Below are positions 61,973 through 64,000 of a stretch of 64,000 nt of DNA, one piece after another; the stretch's first letter is position 1, and each line of letters begins with the position of its first letter. The notes under the pieces were generated by a model. That model was not told the DNA's origin. It worked only from the letters and a program-made list of their open reading frames with translations, and did no database searches. The translations under genes and the position numbers were made by a program. Source of the stretch: an uncultured Draconibacterium sp. (GTDB taxonomy: Bacteria; Bacteroidota; Bacteroidia; Bacteroidales; Prolixibacteraceae); NCBI RefSeq assembly GCF_963675585.1, contig NZ_OY776414.1, forward strand, positions 62,001-126,000, read 5' to 3'.

Positions 61973-63340
61973 ATGAAAAAAATATCATTTCTATTTTGTC
62001 TGGGAGTATTACTCCTGATTTCCTGCGAAGAACTGGTTGAAGTAGATAATCCTACCAATCAACTGGGAACTGAACAGGTATTTGAAACTATACAGACTGC
62101 AAATGCAGCAATGGCAGGTCTCTATGCCGATTTGCGCGATCGGTCACTAATTTCCGGGGCCGGATATTATTCGGTCAGCACACTTACTGCATCATACGCC
62201 GATGACCTGGATTGCTACAACAATGACCAGAACGGTAATATGGATATCTACCACAACCAACAACAGGTAAGCAACAGGATTATTGCAAGCCTGTGGAATA
62301 CAACTTATACGCAGGTTTATTATACTAATTCCATCATTCACGGAGCTGAACTTTCCACATCCATTTCCACGGAAGAAAAAAATCAACTAAAAGGAGAAGC
62401 TTTACTGATACGCTCCCTGCTTTATTTTTACCTGCACAGGCTATTTGGAGCTATTCCATATACAAGCAGTATTGATTATGAATATAACAGAAGTCTGACA
62501 AAAACTGAATCGGCCGTTCTGCTTGAACAACTGGAATCGGACCTGAACGAAGCCATTTCACTGTTGAATGACAATTACCGCAATACACAACGTATCTATC
62601 CAAATCGTAAAGTTGCGGAAATGGTACTAGCCAATGTATACTTAACGGAACAAAAGTATCAGTTGGCAGAGCAAATGGCCTCCGGAATATTGCAATCGTC
62701 CTTATACGATTTCCAGCCAGACCTGGCAGAAGTATTTCATAACACAGGAAACCATATTCTTTGGCAACTAAGCCCGCAAAATAGTGGCGATGCCACAAAG
62801 GAAGCATCGTTCTATTATTTCTCTGATGCAGCACCGCATGCTTATGCACTATCAGAAGATCTGGTCAGCAGTTTTGCAGAAAATGATTTGCGCAAGCAGA
62901 GCTGGATGACACAGGTCAGTTTTAACGGTGATTCCTGGTACAGACCTTACAAATACAAAAACTTATCCGGTACCAATAACAATGAATATTCCGTTGTTTT
63001 CCGGCTGGAAGAGGTTTATTTTATACTTGCTGAGGCACTGGCCAAACAAAACCGGCAGGATGAAGCCTTGCCCTACCTAAATGCGACCCGCGAACGGGCA
63101 GGTTTAGCACTTCTCACCAATCTTTCCACAGAGGACTTTCTAACAGAATTGCTGGCCGAAAAAAGACGAGAGTTCTTTACCGAATTCGGACACCGCTTTT
63201 TTGATCTAAAACGCCTGGGACGCCTGAATGAATTAAACAGTACAAAACCCAACTGGGAAGACTATAAAGCCTGGTGGCCTTTGCCCCAGAGTGAGTTATT
63301 ACTCAACGCCAATTTATATCCACAAAATGAAGGTTATTAG
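61973..63340 (+). CDS. SusD/RagB-family lipoprotein
   Basis: This 455-aa lipoprotein has a signal ending in Cys near residue 19 (LLISCEE) and the SusD opening EVDNPTNQLGTEQVFETIQ, then AMAGLYADLRDRS. Helical repeats carry KGEALLIRSLLYFYLHRLFG, and the C-terminal motif is FRLEEVYFILAEALAKQNRQ followed by LLAEKRREFFTEFGHRFFDL. It caps the preceding receptor. Shorter than the first SusD (550 aa), so substrate size may differ. The next gene starts two bases after its stop. Confidence 0.95.
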   Translation: MKKISFLFCLGVLLLISCEELVEVDNPTNQLGTEQVFETIQTANAAMAGLYADLRDRSLISGAGYYSVSTLTASYADDLDCYNNDQNGNMDIYHNQQQVSNRIIASLWNTTYTQVYYTNSIIHGAELSTSISTEEKNQLKGEALLIRSLLYFYLHRLFGAIPYTSSIDYEYNRSLTKTESAVLLEQLESDLNEAISLLNDNYRNTQRIYPNRKVAEMVLANVYLTEQKYQLAEQMASGILQSSLYDFQPDLAEVFHNTGNHILWQLSPQNSGDATKEASFYYFSDAAPHAYALSEDLVSSFAENDLRKQSWMTQVSFNGDSWYRPYKYKNLSGTNNNEYSVVFRLEEVYFILAEALAKQNRQDEALPYLNATRERAGLALLTNLSTEDFLTELLAEKRREFFTEFGHRFFDLKRLGRLNELNSTKPNWEDYKAWWPLPQSELLLNANLYPQNEGY

Positions 63341-63342
63341 TT

Positions 63343-64000
63343 ATGAAGCGCCTATATCCTTTATTGTTACTATTCCTGTTCCTGCTGCTTGCAGCAGGAC
63401 AGGAATTAACAGCGCAAGATCATTCGGAACTAAAGAATGAACTTAGCAGTTACTATCGATTGGCCACACTTAAGATGAGTGAAAACGGCAGATGGTTAAC
63501 TGCGTGGAAAGCATACGACCAAAACAGAGATACGCTGCTGGTATTTGACATTACTGGGCCGGGGAAACCGGTGGAGCACCGGATAAAAGTTAAAAGTGTT
63601 GCCTTTGTGGGTACGAACCTTTTACTTACATCCAGGTTGGGCCAGGCAGAACTACTGGAGTTACCCGAATTTAAAAGCACACACTATGCCGGCGTAAACA
63701 ATGCACAGGTATTAGAAAACAAGAAACAGTTTTTGCTACACTATAATAAACAAAAACAAAACAAACTTGAACTGCGCCAAAGTGATGGCCACCTTTTGAA
63801 TGTTGTTAACCGGGTGGTCCGGTTCTTTGTCACAAAGGACAATCAGATTTATGCATTTGCTGAAAATCCGGATCAAGGATATGATGTTTTTCGTATCATG
63901 GAAAATACCATCGAAAAGGTATATCATACAAGTAACAGGATTTCATATCTGGATGTTGCCAAAGACGGACAAGAGATAATAATTCATGAACAAAACCAGC
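63343..64000 (+). CDS. Secreted protein with beta-propeller-like N-terminus (3' end outside window)
   Basis: The frame opens at 63343 with a signal peptide (MKRLYPLLLLFLFLLLAAGQ, cleavage after LTAQ) and runs to the window edge without a stop, giving at least 219 residues. Short repeated strands such as YYRLATLKMSENGRWLTAWK, DTLLVFDITGPGKPVEHRI and LDVAKDGQEIIIHEQNQ resemble the N-terminal propeller of prolyl-oligopeptidase-family (S9) hydrolases, which often follow a SusC/SusD pair in Bacteroidota. The catalytic domain would lie beyond the window, so this is tentative. Confidence 0.7.
   Translation, partial: MKRLYPLLLLFLFLLLAAGQELTAQDHSELKNELSSYYRLATLKMSENGRWLTAWKAYDQNRDTLLVFDITGPGKPVEHRIKVKSVAFVGTNLLLTSRLGQAELLELPEFKSTHYAGVNNAQVLENKKQFLLHYNKQKQNKLELRQSDGHLLNVVNRVVRFFVTKDNQIYAFAENPDQGYDVFRIMENTIEKVYHTSNRISYLDVAKDGQEIIIHEQNQ

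Overview
The window is from a member of the Bacteroidota. The evidence is two SusC/SusD outer-membrane glycan-uptake pairs, many secreted glycoside hydrolases, TAnnTTTG-type promoters, an RteC-type conjugative-transposon regulator and a Bacteroidota-type HU protein. A marine or environmental Marinilabiliales/Prolixibacteraceae-like host is a guess. No rRNA or tRNA gene was recognised.

Region 1 (1-28 kb) is a large plus-strand polysaccharide utilisation locus (PUL). It begins inside a SusC, followed by SusD, a surface lipoprotein with three repeats, a GH79-like glycosidase, two tandem tannase-like alpha/beta-hydrolases, DUF1593 (Sde0182-type) proteins, GH43 enzymes, a GH78 rhamnosidase, two GH3 enzymes and a GH2 enzyme. 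The set suits a rhamnose- and uronic-acid-decorated plant or algal glycan, or glycosides. From 12.8 to 16 kb three genes are broken by five +1 insertions. From 23 to 28 kb there are several deletion chimeras: an SDR joined to a TonB-receptor tail, signal peptides joined to foreign tails, and a truncated DUF1593 gene.

Region 2 (28.3-35.7 kb) is a sugar catabolic cassette. It has a Nudix-fold regulator, an MFS sugar porter, a xylose-isomerase-like enzyme, a PfkB kinase and a mannitol-dehydrogenase-family enzyme. A 50-bp element with a covarying dyad lies upstream of both the regulator and the porter, so they probably form one regulon. An IS21 remnant separates them.

Region 3 (35.7-41.3 kb) is a gene graveyard. 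It holds relics of a glycosidase, a GNAT acetyltransferase, glycerate kinase, an ECF sigma factor, a ketoacyl synthase III, GH2, mannose-6-phosphate isomerase, a transposase and a GH106-like enzyme. Only a Dabb-domain protein and an HxlR regulator look intact.

Region 4 (41.7-58.1 kb) is a mobile and defence island, mostly on the minus strand. It contains an excisionase-like HTH protein, RteC, HU, two RhuM genes (one broken), a 1376-aa NACHT STAND NTPase, a putative abortive-infection membrane protein disrupted by a complete IS21 element with a 4-bp target duplication, a zinc-ribbon/TIR protein, a 160-aa unknown and an XRE regulator. Most accessory genes carry a related dyad-rich repeat directly behind their stop codon (two repeat families, five sites). 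This gene-plus-3'-repeat layout resembles integron-style gene cassettes, although no integrase is visible here.

Region 5 (58.1-64 kb) is a second PUL. A promoter and a 700-nt hairpin-rich leader precede a complete SusC/SusD pair and the start of a secreted protein that runs off the window.
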